Below are positions 1 through 12,300 of a stretch of DNA of 64,000 bases, piece by piece; the stretch's first letter is position 1, and each line of letters begins with the position of its first letter. Source of the DNA: Symbiodinium natans (taxonomy: Eukaryota; Sar; Dinophyceae; Suessiales; Symbiodiniaceae). The stretch spans positions 437,496-501,495 of the forward strand of contig CAJNDS010002308.1 of NCBI GenBank assembly GCA_905221605.1. Direction: 5' to 3'. The position numbers and the translations under genes were made by a program. The notes below the pieces were generated by a model. That model searched no databases. It had not been told where the DNA came from and saw nothing but the letters and a program-made list of their open reading frames with translations.

Positions 1-635
1 CCAAAAAAGCCCTAAACCCGGGTTTGGGGATGCTTTTACTTCAAAGCCTGGACAACTACATCTCCCAGTGGGCCAGTGGACCCTTTCCCTTTTTGTGGGG
101 TCCAAGGTTATAAAGGGTTATAGGGTTTAGGGTCTACTGCCTGGGCAGAAACCCCGAACCTACAGCCTCCTAACTCTGAGTGGTGCACGGCAAGAGGCTT
201 CCACCTGCACATGCAAACCCTAAACCCGAAGCCCCAAACCCCAAACCCCCAAACCCCAAACCCCAAACCCCAAACCCCAAACCCCAAACCCTAAACCCCA
301 AACCCCAAACCCTAAACCCTAAACCCTAAACCCTTATCCCCAACCCCTCCAACCCAGGTTACGTTTCGTGATGTTTGCATCCCATTCAGCCCGGGGAGGG
401 GTCCCAGACTCTTTGGACCGGTGCAAAGCACTAGACTTAGACATAGACCTAGCGTTTAGGGTTTAGGGTTTGGGGTTTAGGGTTTAGGGTTTAGGGTCTT
501 CCGAGCCTCTTCGTGAACCTCCTAAACAACCCTGCGCCCTGAACCCCCTAACCCTACGCCCTAAACCCCTAAATTCGAAGCCCCGAAGCCTCTAAATAAA
601 CCCAACTACACCCCTCAACCTCCAAAACTACCAAG

Positions 636-700
636 AGTTTGGAGGATGATATCGGATGCGTCGCTCTGCTCACGGAGGATGAGGAGGACTCCCTGCAGTC
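636..700 (+). other. Orphan exon candidate
   Basis: A short GC-rich island between telomere-type arrays stays open in one plus-strand frame and translates to an acidic peptide containing SLEDDIGCVALLTEDEEDS. It is flanked by plain repeat. It could be an exon of a gene extending left of the window, but no paralogue in the window supports the frame. It is reported only because its composition matches the better supported exons. Confidence 0.3.
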
Positions 701-2045
701 CTAAACCCTAAACCCTCAACCCTGAACCCTAAACCCTAAACCCTGAACCCTGAACCCTGAACCCTAAGCCCTCTTTTGCAAGTAGTGGGCCCTAGGATTT
801 TCTTTTCGTACCGAGGCATGTCGGTCGAGGCTGTAGTTTCGGCGTGGGACGTCAGTAATACGCCACGCATGGTTGGAACCCAGCGCCTGTTGAAAACCTA
901 CACTTTGAACCTTTTGCCCTCAAGCTTGGCGTATGAGTGGGTTTTTGCTAAGGAACTGAAACTATAGTACCACAGCAAGTGCTCATTTTCTGTATATCCC
1001 TATTCCAGCAGCCCAATTTGGAGTCAAGAACCCAAGCTCAGGCGCAACACTCAGCACGACCCTACTACTATTTCTTGTTCTTAGGGAATTCAGGAATATG
1101 TCCCCGTACGTAGCCCAGAAAACCCTAAACCCTAAACTCTAACCCCTAAACCCTAAACCCCCTTTCAGGGGCCCGGGTTATATGGGGTACCGAATGCCCG
1201 AATGCCCGAACAAGAACCCTTGGAAACCCTAAACCCTAAACCCTAATCCCTAATCCCTAAACCCTAAACCGTGCAATGCTATGTATTTGCATCAAGTAGG
1301 AGTCGGCATCTCTTGGGCGACACCTTAATCTAAGGCTTTAGGGCTTTTAGGGTTTTAGGGTTTGGAGGACCTTACTCCAGGGCTTTAGGTCTTTTCGGGT
1401 TTTTAGGTTTCGAGCCTAGATCTTGAGCCCTGAGAGGGTTGATTGATTCGTTATCGCTTTCCGAAGTACGCTCGGAAGAAACTGAACTGCACACTCTGCG
1501 CTTAGAAGAATTCTTGCCTGAGGCTGTTTCCGGTGCCTCGGACGCCCGACTGTGTAAGTCAATGTTGAAACCCTAGGCCAACCCTTAAAACCGGAACTCC
1601 AAACCTCCAAACCCCAAACACTAAACCCTGTCCAAAGCGGCTCAGGGATTTGTGTTCTGAGAGCAACGTGCTCTCACACCCTAAACCCTAAACCCTAAAC
1701 CCCTAAACCCTAAACCCTAAACCCTAAACCCTAAACCAGCTGCAAGGTAGGGTGAGGGCTTAGGCTGCTAGGCTTAGAGGCGTTCAGTTTGGGGTTGAGG
1801 GTTGAGGGTTTAGGTGTTTGAATTGAAGGCCTTGTGGTGGGGTTTCTGGGGTTTGGGGTTTAGGGTTTAGGGTTACTAAGGCAGGTAAAGGTTTAATTTA
1901 AAACTGCCCTCCTAAGTGCAACCACGAAGGATTCAAGTTTGAGGAGACTGGCAGCTGAAGGGGCTCAGGCTTCGGGTTTAGGGTTTAGGGTTTAGGGTTA
2001 GGGTTTAGGGTTTAGGGTTTGAGGACATGGGTAGTTTCCTACATC

Positions 2046-2112
2046 AGGGTCCCTTTTTGGGAACCCATTAGAAGGCGGCACCCTTAAAAAGGGATCCCAA
2101 AGCGGGACCCTA
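2046..2112. mobile_element. Short fold-back element, GGGTCCC ends
   Basis: The left end GGGTCCCTTTTTGGGAACCC is nearly the reverse complement of the right end around 2086-2106 (GGGATCCCAAAGCGGGACCC). The element is about 65 bp with no coding capacity, so it is MITE-like. Target-site duplication was not resolved. Confidence 0.5.
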
Positions 2113-2283
2113 ACTTAGAGAACTACCGCATCAGATACCGTAAACCCTAAATAAACCCTAAACCCCAAACCCCAAACCCTAAACCCTAAACCCTAAACCC
2201 TAAACCCTAAAACCCTAAACCCTAAAAAGATGTAGGGGTTGAGGATATGGGGAAATTCGATGCCCAGCTGCCTCGCGCAGGAG

Positions 2284-2370
2284 ACTTACTTCAAGTGACC
2301 TTTGAGCCGCGAGCATTCGCCCTCGTGCTTCGTGCTGCAGAATCAGCGGCGTCCGCCTCGCGAACCCGAA
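2284..2370 (+). other. Orphan exon candidate
   Basis: A GC-rich island stays open in one plus-strand frame, giving a peptide with GDLLQVTFEPRAFALVLRAA. It follows a CGCAG that could act as a splice acceptor and is followed by CCCTAAA repeat. No family was recognised and no second copy confirms the frame. Confidence 0.3.
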
Positions 2371-2448
2371 ACCCTAAACCCTAAACCCTAAACCCTAAAC
2401 CCACATCGACCTAGAGACTGTTGATCCTGCGGTTTCGGGGGTTATGGG

Positions 2449-2557
2449 CTGGGCTGCTCCCCCTTATACTATCAGTCATGAAGAGGGATTATAGTACCCC
2501 CCCCCCCCACTATAATCCCTATTAAGGACTGTTGGTATATGAGGGAACATCCCAAGT
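2449..2557. mobile_element. MITE family 1 copy
   Basis: Terminal inverted repeats read GCTCCCCCTTATACTA at the left and the complement of TTGGGATGTTCCCTCATAT at the right, around a poly-C centre. The same ends recur at 19211-19312, 28016-28182 and, degraded, near 57173-57322. At about 105 bp and non-coding it is typical of a MITE or introner-sized element. Confidence 0.65.
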
Positions 2558-5520
2558 TATGGGCTTGGGGGCTAAGAATCTTCATGGGCCCCTCTGAAAG
2601 AAAGGGCGTTTCTTTTTTTTGTTTGTGGGTTACCTGGGCGACCTGGATACGGCCTCAACCCTAAACCTAAACCCTAAACCCTAAACCCTAAACCCTAAAC
2701 CAAAGTTCTTTGAAGTCAACCTTCCCTTAACACCTCAGGTAGTAGAGTCTCTGAGCTAGATCATAGAAGCAAGGCAGAAATCGTAGTTGGGTTTAGGGTA
2801 TACAGGGAGGCAGCAACCCATTTCGTAAGAGGGTTTAGGGTTTAGGGTTTAGGGTTTAGGGTTTAGGGTTTAGGGTTTAGGGTTTAGGGTTTAGGGTTTA
2901 GGGTTTAGGGGCCCCAGGGTTGTAGTTGCTCTAGCTCAAGCCCTTAAACGTAGTGAACAAGCGTTCGAAGGGCCCTGAAGAAGGATATCCGTCTCATGAT
3001 TGAGGAAACCTGTCCCTTAAGTAAAGTTCGCATAGTACGCCCACCCCCCCCTCCCCCCCCAATTGTAGGAGTCACAGTAGAGGGACCCTCCCTGCACGGT
3101 TTGGGTCCAAACCTTAAATCACTACGCGTCCATAGAACTCCTAAACCCGATAAAGCTTTTCATTACACTCGTTATACCTTCATAAAGATAAAGCCCTACA
3201 AACCCTACGAACTCTACGAATCGTAATCCCTGGGTTCAGGGTTCATTGGCGACTGCCACTGCCCGACTCTGCGACTAGCCGCCACAATCAAGCGGTGCGA
3301 AACACCTCTGCTGGGAGCCTTACCACCAGCTCTTTACGTGAGGCCCTGGGCAGCCAGCTTGCCCCAGCTAGGCAGCCTGGCCCTACACCCTGAACCCTAA
3401 ATCGGACGCAGACTCCTTTCGCAAGACTCTAAACGTTTATTGGGCATTTTGGGGTTCGGGGCTCAGCTAAGGGGGAGGATACCTGCAAAGGCTGTACGTG
3501 AACTGGCTAGGCCATCGAGGCATGTTGTACCTGGTTCTAAGGGCCAGGCTCTAAATCCTCAACCGTAGATCCTCAAGACCCTCAACCTTGGCTGTTTCAG
3601 TTCTGATTCTGAGTTTTTGTAGCAAGGAGCCAGTACAGCTATAGACGTGCATAAAAGGAGGGTTCAGGGTTCAAGGTTTAGGGTTTAGGGTTCCAAGACC
3701 AGTTACGGAAATACTAGAACACCGGCCTAATGGTTGATTCTTCAAGTAGAGACCCTTTGCGGGCCCCTTTCTCATGTTGTCCCCTTGTATACCCCCCCAA
3801 GCCCTACGGCCTAACCCTGAACCCTAAAACCTAAACCCTAAACCCTACACCCTAAACCCTTAACCCTAACGCAAAACCCTAAACCCTAAGCCACTTTTTC
3901 AGTCCTCAGGGTGCCACGCCAAAGGAGATAGTCAACTTAAGGAGCTGAGTTTAGGGTTTAGGGTTTAGGGTTTAGGGTTTAGGGTTTAGGGTTTAGGGTT
4001 TAGGGTTTAGGGTTTAGGGTTTAGGGTTTTGGAGGTTCTTCGTTCTTTGTGAATTCGGGTTCAAGGTTTATGGTTTAGGGGGGTCTCTTCGAGGGTTTGT
4101 GGGTGATAAGATGCCGCCCATCAAACCCATCAGCAGCATGGGCATCCCAGATTTAGGGTTTAGGGTTTAGGGTTTCGGGTTTGGGGTTTAGGGTTTAGGG
4201 TTTAGGGTAAATCCCCATGTCCCGAAATGTTCAATCACTCGTTCCCTGACCCTCAATGCCTTATGCGCGAACCCCAGATTTCTAAACCTAAGCCCATAGG
4301 GCCTTTGTCTACGTGGCGATTCCCTTTTTGAGGGCCACATGATGGAAGCTTCAGGGTTTCGGGGTGTAGGGTGTGGGACATACCCTAAACCCTAAACCCT
4401 AAACCCTAAACCGGCTTGAGGTGAAGATGCTCCCTGGGCTCTCGACCCCCAGAGCCCCAAGTTATGCTGATACCGGGACCACCCCAATTGTGTGGTTCCT
4501 TTGTTGGGGAAGCTCGAGATTTCTCTCAAAATGTTAGGGTTTAGGGTTTAGGGTTTAGGGTTTAGGGTTTAGGGTTTAGGGTTGGGAATTAGGATGGTTC
4601 TAACCATACAACCACCCCAGAGAAGGAGCCGCAATTGGAGGTCTGGGTAGGACACGGAGACATCGTCGCTGGCGGCGCGCCTTGCAGTTCAAAACGCGCG
4701 TTGCGCACAGTGCTTTTCGGACTTTTGTTTTTTTCTCCTGATTGGGTTTATAGAGGCTCATATTTCGGAACTAAACCCTGAACCCTGGAACCCTGAACCC
4801 TAAGCCCTAAGCCCTAAGCCTTAAACCCTAAGCCAACCTCGTTCTGTGTTTGGGTTCAGGGATTGCAGGAGCTTGGGCATGGGTGCGAGATTCGCGGGAT
4901 ATAGGGAGCTTAGTTGCCCTTAAAGCCTTAAACACCACACCCTAAACCCTAAACCCTAAACCCTAAACCCTAAACCCTAAACCCTAAACCCTAAGCCCTG
5001 TATGTTAAGGGCTTCGGAACCAACATGCCTCAGCCCCCTATTTCCCCTGGCTGGAACATCCCACAGTCTGGCACCCAGGACAGTTCTTCTGGCTTGGCGT
5101 AGTTCAAGGGCGCCCAGGGTTAAGTGGTTTACGGGTTGCAGTTAAGGGTTACTGTTTAGGGTTTAGGGTTTGGGTTTACTGTTTGGGGTTTAGGGTTTAC
5201 GGGTTGCAGTTCAGGCTTTAGGGTTTAGGGTTTAGGGTTTAGGGGTTGCAGTTTAGGGTAGAGGGCTTAGGGTTACCACACTAACACACCAAGAACATGT
5301 GCCAGAGCTTCAGAGCTTCAGGCCAGACCCAAGACGCAACGACCAGACCCAAGTCGCAACACCCTAAACCCTAAACCCTAAACCCTAAAACCCTAAAACC
5401 CTAAAACCCTAAAACCCTAAAACCCTAAAACCCGAAACCCTAAACCCTAAAACCGCTTGCGAGGCATCTCATGGCGCCCCTCGCGGCAGTGAGAGCGGGG
5501 GGTGGGGGGGGGGGGGGGGT

Positions 5521-5790
5521 ACTTGGAAGCTCTTTTGACTTAGTATCCCCTAGAAGCCCTTGTAGATTCTCATAATCCACCTTACTACCCACCCCCCCGA
5601 CTTACTGGGGGGGGGGGGGGGGGGGGTACTTGGAAGGTTCCTTTGACTTAGAATCCCTTTTTTTCAGGCGGTTTAGGGTTTCGGGTGTAGGGTTTATCTA
5701 CTTAGTGTCCCCAAGAAACCCGTTTATAATAATCCCCATAATCCACCTTACTAACCCCACTTACTAAGTCAAAAGGGCTTCCAAGCAGGG
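5521..5790. mobile_element. Two adjacent MITE family 2 copies
   Basis: A left end (ACTTGGAAGCTCTTTTGACT) starts at 5521 and a second one at about 5628; the matching inverted right end (CTAAGTCAAAAGGGCTTCC) closes at about 5787. Poly-G tracts and a short TTTAGGG-like stretch lie inside. The same ends recur at 16842-16922 and 47996-48152. The first copy seems to lack its right end, which suggests one element inserted beside or into another. Confidence 0.6.
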
Positions 5791-6398
5791 TTGTTCGTGA
5801 CAGGACGAAGCACCCCGGCGTGCCAAAAAAGCAAACCTGCAGAAATCGAGGGTTCTTGGGTTCAGGGGTTCTGCTGTCACTCTGGGTCTGTCGCGTCTGG
5901 CGATAGGTAGGGATGCTGACTTCATGTGTTTGTTGTAACTGAGGCGTCCCCCCCCCCCCCCCCCCCAACAAAAAATGGAACAAGCCCTAAACCCTACATC
6001 CTAAACCCTAGGTTTCAAGAGGCTTGGCCGCACTTATGCCCTAAGGCCCTAAGCCTACTTTCAAAGGCCCCTGAGAGGGTGCCTTACCTTCCTGAAAGGG
6101 TTCTCATGTATGGGCTTGGGTTGTGTAGGGTATATAGGGCCCAGAAGAGGTCCCCACTTAAGGGCCCATGTTAAGGGACCACTGTGTGGGACTAGTAGGA
6201 CTTAAGGGTTGATAGGGTTTTAGTTTGAGGGAGGGGAGGACCCCTCTAAACCCTAAGCTCTAGGGTTTAGGGTTCAGGGTTTCGGAAAAGGTCTAGGCCG
6301 TAAACACAAAAAACCCCAACCCAGAAAAACAAAATCCACCCGAGCCCTCCGGGTTTAGGGTTTAACCCTAAACCCTAAATAGGGTTTAGGGCCTTCAG

Positions 6399-9300
6399 GA
6401 GAACCTGGCGCAGCTCCGCCTCATCGACAAGCGCGAGGAGGCGTCGGTGGTATCGACTGCCAGCGTGAGGGTTTGGGGTTTTAGGGTTTAGGGTTTAGGT
6501 CTAGGGTTTAGGGTTTAGGGTTTAGGGTTTAGGGCAAACCTTAAAACCTGCCTGCACTCCACACCCAAACCCTCTGCTGTGCCCCTAAAGTCAGTTTCGC
6601 GCGGCAGGCGGTGAAGCAGCAGGAGGCTACCCTGAAGCAGGCCACAGTGCCGCTTCCTTTGTACTGAACAGATTTAGGGTTTAGGGCTAGGGTTTAGGGT
6701 TTAGGGTTTAGGGTTCAGGCTTCAGGGTTTGGGGGTGCAATAGGTTTTGGGTTGACAGGGTTGATAGGGTTGACGGGACACACAAACCTTAAGAAGACCC
6801 TTCCAAACAGGCCCCCCCCCTAAACCCTAAACCCTAAACCCTTAACCCTAAACCCTAAACCCTAAATCGCGCCTAAGTTGCAAAAAAGTCCCTAAAACCC
6901 TTTAAGATCTTCTTGAGACAACAAAGACAAACCTTAACCCTCACCCGAAATCCTGAGCTCTAGACCCTGCACCCTAAATCCCCGCTAGCCCTAAACCCGG
7001 AACCCTAAACCCTAAACCCTAAACCCTAAACCCTAACCCTAAACCCTAAACCCTAAACCCTAAACCCTAAACCCTAAACCCTAAACCCTAAACTGAGCCA
7101 GGCCCGCTCTGAGCTGGAGGCCGAAGCTTTAGACCGGCGCCAGAAGCGCGATCAGCCGCTTGGTGCACGTTTGCAGCGGCTTAGGGTTTAGGGTTTAGGG
7201 TTTAGGGTTTAGGGTTTAGGGTTTAGGGTTTTCGGGTTTTGGGGTTTAGGGTTTAGGGTTTTTTGGATTTTGGGGTTTTGGGGTTTTCGAGTTCAGGGTT
7301 GTTGGGGTTCATCCTACCCGAAGTCGAATTCCGCAACCCAAAGCCCTAAAACCCGAAACCCTAAACCTTAAACCCTAAACCCTAAACCGTAAACCTTCAA
7401 CCCTAAACCCCATAGGTTCACTCTTTCAGGAATACTCCTTACTTAGGTGAACCCTAAACCCTAAACCCTAACCTGAAACCCCAAGCCCTCAACAGGTATT
7501 TGGAGTCTCTGTGGGGAAGCCCGGCCCCCTGAAAGCTCGAGTTTCCAAACCGGATCTTCCTTGCCGGTTTCTGACGTATGGGCCTCCCGGATTATGTATA
7601 GTGTATGGGTTTAGGGTTTAGGGTTTAGGGTTTAGGGTTTAGGGTTTAGGGTTTAGGGTTTAGGGTTTAGGGTTTAGGGTTAAATGAAGGGCCCATACTT
7701 CGAGCCTTAGATCGAAGGCTCGCGAAGCAGATCGGCAGCTTGCACGCTGAGCGCGACCAGCTTCTGCAGGACGATGGCTGAAGCTAAGGATTTGGGATTT
7801 GGGGGGTTTAGGGTTTAGGGTTTAGGGTTTAGGGTTTAGGGTTTAGGGTTTAGGGTTTAGGGTTTAGGGTTTAGGGTTTAGGGTTCAGGTTCAGGGTTGC
7901 AGGGTTCAGTGTGTAGACTTCACAGAGTTCTGCCTTCCTGTCAACTGGTTTAGGGTTTGTATTGGCTTGAAGATCTTTTTGGTTCAAGAGTTATACAAGC
8001 CTTTTTTGATAAAGTAGGGCTAAACCTGAAACCCTACACCCTAGACCCTATATTCTGAACCCCGCACCTAAACCATCAACTAATCCTCAGCCCGTAGCCC
8101 TAGAACCCAAATCCTTTGATGCAGGACATCACCAAGTTCGAGGCGGAGAAGGCTCACCCTAAACCCTAAACCCTAAACCCTAAACCCTAAACCCCCTAAA
8201 GCCCCTCTTGCTTCAACCTTTGCGGGTGTTTAGGGTTGAGGGTGTGGGGTTTCGGGTTTGAGGGTGTGGGCAGGTTTGCGGGGAAGGGGGCTCCTTGTGT
8301 CAAAATAGCCCACGTAGGGTTGTATGTATTCTGTGCTAGGTTGTAAGATTTGTAAGTTCGTACGTAAAGTGTAGGGTTTGGGGTTAGGCTTGCAGTGTCA
8401 CCCGATGGTCTTGCTGCATGCTGCGGTTGCTCGCATACTAGTAGATGGTTACTCTCCACCCGCAACCCTAAACCCTAAACCATACCCTAAGCCATAACCC
8501 AAAACCCGTGATTGAGAACAACGACCTAACGAGGTTCCGACGTTGTAGTTTTAGGGGCCCAGTATCTACTGTATCGGTAAGTTTCCGAGAACTTGGTTAT
8601 CTTATGTATACAAACCTGTATTTGTAGGCCTAACTTCAGCCCTCCGCCTCTGTACCCGAAGCCCTAAACCCTAAACCCTAAACCCTAAACCCTAAACCCT
8701 AAACTTTAAACCCTAAACCCTAAACCCTAAACCCTAAACCCTAAACCCTAAACCCTAAACCCTAAACCCTAAACCCTAAACCCTAAACCCTAAACCCTAA
8801 ACCCTAAACCCTAAACCCTAAACCCAAGCCTCCCTTAGTGTTTTTTGTTGTTCGCCCTGGCGGCTGTAGGCCCAGTTTCGCGCCGAGTTCGATTCTCAGT
8901 TTGTTTCCATGTCATGCCGACGCTTGCAGGGCTCCGCATTTTTGGAGCTTACACTTAGGGTTTAGGGTTTAGGGTTTAGGGTTTGGAGTTTCGGGTTTGG
9001 AGTTTGGGGTTTAGGGTTTAGGGTTCGGGGTTTGGGGTTTGGGGTTTAGGGTTTGGGGTTTGGGTTAGGGTTTAGGGTTGAGGGTTGAGGTGGCTGACCA
9101 GGGTTTAGGGTCAAGGGTCTAGGGTAATTGCATGGTCCCTTGATACGATCCCTTGCCTTGTTTAGGGTTTGGGGGGTTTTAGGGTTCTCGGTGCAGGGGC
9201 AGTTTGAAAGAGTTTTAGAAGGGGTCCCCGTTTAAGGGCCCATACTCAGGGACCATGTGCAACGACTCTAAGATACTCGTAGCAGGGGATCCTAAACCCT

Positions 9301-12300
9301 AAGCCCTAAACCCTAAACCCTAAACCCTTGACACTTAAAAACCCTTGTCATCCCTTGTCACTTAGGTAAGTAGGGTTAGTCCCTAAACCCTAAACCCTAA
9401 ACCCCAGGTCAAAGAGCTTCTAAGTCGGATTTCGGTTTACAGAATGCCCAGTAGGGTTTAGTAGGGTTTAGGGTTCAGGGTTTCTGATACTTCCCCGAAA
9501 ATCGAAGGCAAGAAGTCCGAACGCCTCGAAAGTATGTCAGGATATTCGAGTCTTTGGGTGGTCGTATGTCAGTGGAGCCTGCTAAGGAAGCGGGCTTTGT
9601 GCGACGCGCGGCAGCGAGAGGCCTAAAGCCTAAAGCTTAAGCCCTAACCCTAAACGCTAAACCCTAAACCCTAGACCCTAGACCCTAAACTCTAAATAAA
9701 CCCACTGCCAATATCGCACCTCTCGGCAAAAGGGCTGTTCAGGATGTTCGGGGCCAATTTGGGCTGTCTTTGCCCTTGTTAGCTGAGTAGGGTTTGGGGT
9801 TTGGGGTTTGGGTTGGGGGTTGAGGGTTTAGAGTTTAGGGTTTAGGGCGTGGTGAGCTCGAAACGCTGCCTACCCTGGCGTTCAAGGTTTGGGTTCTAAA
9901 CCCTACGCCCTAACCCTAAACCCTAAACCCCTAAACCCGCAACCCAGGAACCCTCAGCTCCCACTGCCCTAGGCAGAACCCGAAGCCAGCTTGGCAGTTT
10001 GGGTGTGGTTTAGGGTTTAGGGTTTAGGATTTAGGGTTTAGGGTTTTAGGGTTCAGGGTTTAGGGTTCAGGGTTTAGGGTTTAGGGTTCAGGGTTTAGGG
10101 TTGAGGGTTTAGGGTTTAGGGTCTCTTGCTGAGCTCCGTGCTATTATAAGGCCTGTTCACTTGGTGGGAGAAGAGAAGGGGCCTCGAACTTTGCGCCCAA
10201 ACCCTGCATAGAAGCCCGCCCACCCTTAAACCCTGAACCCTGAAAACCAAACAACAACCAAAGCCCCCAAAACCCCCCAAACACGCCAAGCCCCCCAAAA
10301 AACTCTTAAAGCCCCCAACCCCACCCCCCAACCCCCCCCTCCCCCCCCCAAAACAAAAAAAAGAAAGAAATCACAAGAAAACAACCAACCCCCCACCAAA
10401 TAAAGCAATACAAACACGACCCCCCCCCCCCCGCACCCGCACCCGCCAAACCCTACCCAAAGGCTCCAATGTAGTTCCTTTTGGGTTACTTATAGGGGAT
10501 TCTAGTTATACTACCCCTAAACCACCCCTAAACCCTAAACCCTATAGGGGCCTTTGGGTAAGCCCGGAAGCTCCCATCGAGCCCTGCCTTTACGCGGAGG
10601 TGTCCCGCATGCAAGCGGAAGATCTCAACCACCGGCTCCAGCAGGTGCCAGTAGAGCTTAGGGTTTAGGGTTTAGGGTTTAGGGTTATAGGGTTTAGGGT
10701 TTAGGGTTTAGGGTTTAGGGTTGAGGGTTTAGGGTTTAGGGTTTAGGGGGGGGGGGGGGCCCAAGGGCCTTACGGTCACTTAGGGGTTTCAGGGGTTTTG
10801 GGGGCGTTAGCGTGTTAGGGTTTTAGGGTTTGGGTTTTGGGGTTTGGGGTAGAGCTTACCTAAAGGCTCCAATGTAGTTCCTTTTTTGGGGTTAGTTAGT
10901 AGGGGACTCTAGTATACCCCAGAAAGGTACTACATAGGAGCCTTTGGGTAGAGCTTACTTAAGGTTTCAGGGTTTTGGGTTGTTAGGGTGTTAGGGTGTT
11001 AGGGTTCTAGGGTTTTGGGGTTTTGGGGTTTTGGGGTTTTGGGGTTTTGGGGTTTTGGGGCACCCCCGGAGTCCAGGCTGTCTCATCTTGGCGCTATGAC
11101 AGCGTCGGCCACCAGGGGTTTGGGGTTTAGGGTTTTAGGGTTTAGGGTTTAGGGTTTAGGGTTTAGGGCAATGTCCTGTCCGTGCGTCTTAAGGGCTTGC
11201 CTGCTGGACCAGACATTCTCCTGAGGTGGAGCTCCAGCACAACTTGGAGGTTCATGGTACTTACTAACCACTTATAACTATACTTAAAAGGGCTTAGGGC
11301 CGGCTTAGGGTTTAGGGTTTAGGGTTTAGGGTTAGGGTTTAGGGTTTAGGGTTTAGGGTTTAGGGTTTAGGGTTTAGGGTTTAGGGTTTAGGGTTTAGGG
11401 TTTAGGGTTTAGGGTTTAGGGTTTAGGGTTTAGGGTTTAGGGTTTAGGGTTTAGGGTTTAGGGTTTAGGGTTTAGGGTTTAGGGTTTAGGGTTTAGGGTT
11501 TAAGGAAACTGTACTTATAACCCTATTGGGGCACTTAAGGGGGGGGGGGGGGGGCTCAGAAGTGGGTGATAAGTACAGTTATAATTGGTTCATAAGTGCC
11601 ATGAACTTTCGAGAAGGGCCGGGCCCAGACGTGCCCCCAACATCGGAAGGTTTAGGGTTTAGGGGTTTGGGGTTTAGGGGTTATACAAACCCCTAAACCC
11701 CTAAACCCCTAAACCCCTAAACCCCTAAACCCCCCTAAGTTGACAGGGACTTGAATCCCATCTATGTTCAACTTCGAAACCAGCGCAGGGCCTCTGTGAT
11801 TTAGGGTTTACGGTTTTTGGGGTTTAGGGTTTAGGGTTTAGGGTTTAGGGAGTTTAGGGTTTAGGGTTTGGGGTTCTGGGGGGCTTCCACCCTCGTCTTC
11901 CTGAGCCATGACCCTCGTAGAATTGCACTATGACATGTTTCGGGTATGAGGTTTAGAGTTTAGGGTACGTACCTATCAGGGCCAGCATATCACCGTACTG
12001 CCACTTGCAGGCTTTGGGGTTTATGGTTTAGGGTTATGGCTTCGGGCTTAGGGGCTATAGGGGCTTGGGGGCGTAGGGGCTTAGGGGCTTAGGGTTCATG
12101 GCTTCGGGGTTTAGGGTTTAGGGTTTAGGGTTTAGGGTTTAGGGTTTAGGGTTTAGGGTTTAGGGTTTAGGGTTTAGGGTTTCTGAGGGAGTGCGGGAGG
12201 TGCTAGTGTCTTTGGAGCTCTAAATCCTAAACCTTAAACCCTCGACCCCAACCCTGGGAGCGTGCTCCGGGTTTAGCGGCTGAGGCCTGCCAAAACCTGC

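Larger units (their letters stand above)
1..6398. repeat. Interspersed telomere-type repeat region
   Basis: This stretch is dominated by short arrays of the heptamer TTTAGGG and its complement CCCTAAA, separated by 50-300 bp of unique or degenerate sequence. Orientation switches repeatedly; for example TTTAGGG runs at 2830-2908 and 3949-4028, and CCCTAAA at 1679-1735 and 4935-4997. Because both orientations alternate and unique sequence intervenes, this is interstitial repeat and not a chromosome end. No gene can be assembled here. Two short exon-like fragments and several fold-back elements are listed separately. Confidence 0.9.

Noticed and set aside
1-360. True chromosome end
   Set aside because: Arrays switch orientation, are short and are mixed with unique sequence; the same pattern fills the entire window.
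8659-8825. CRISPR-like regular repeat
   Set aside because: A simple 7-bp tandem repeat without spacers.
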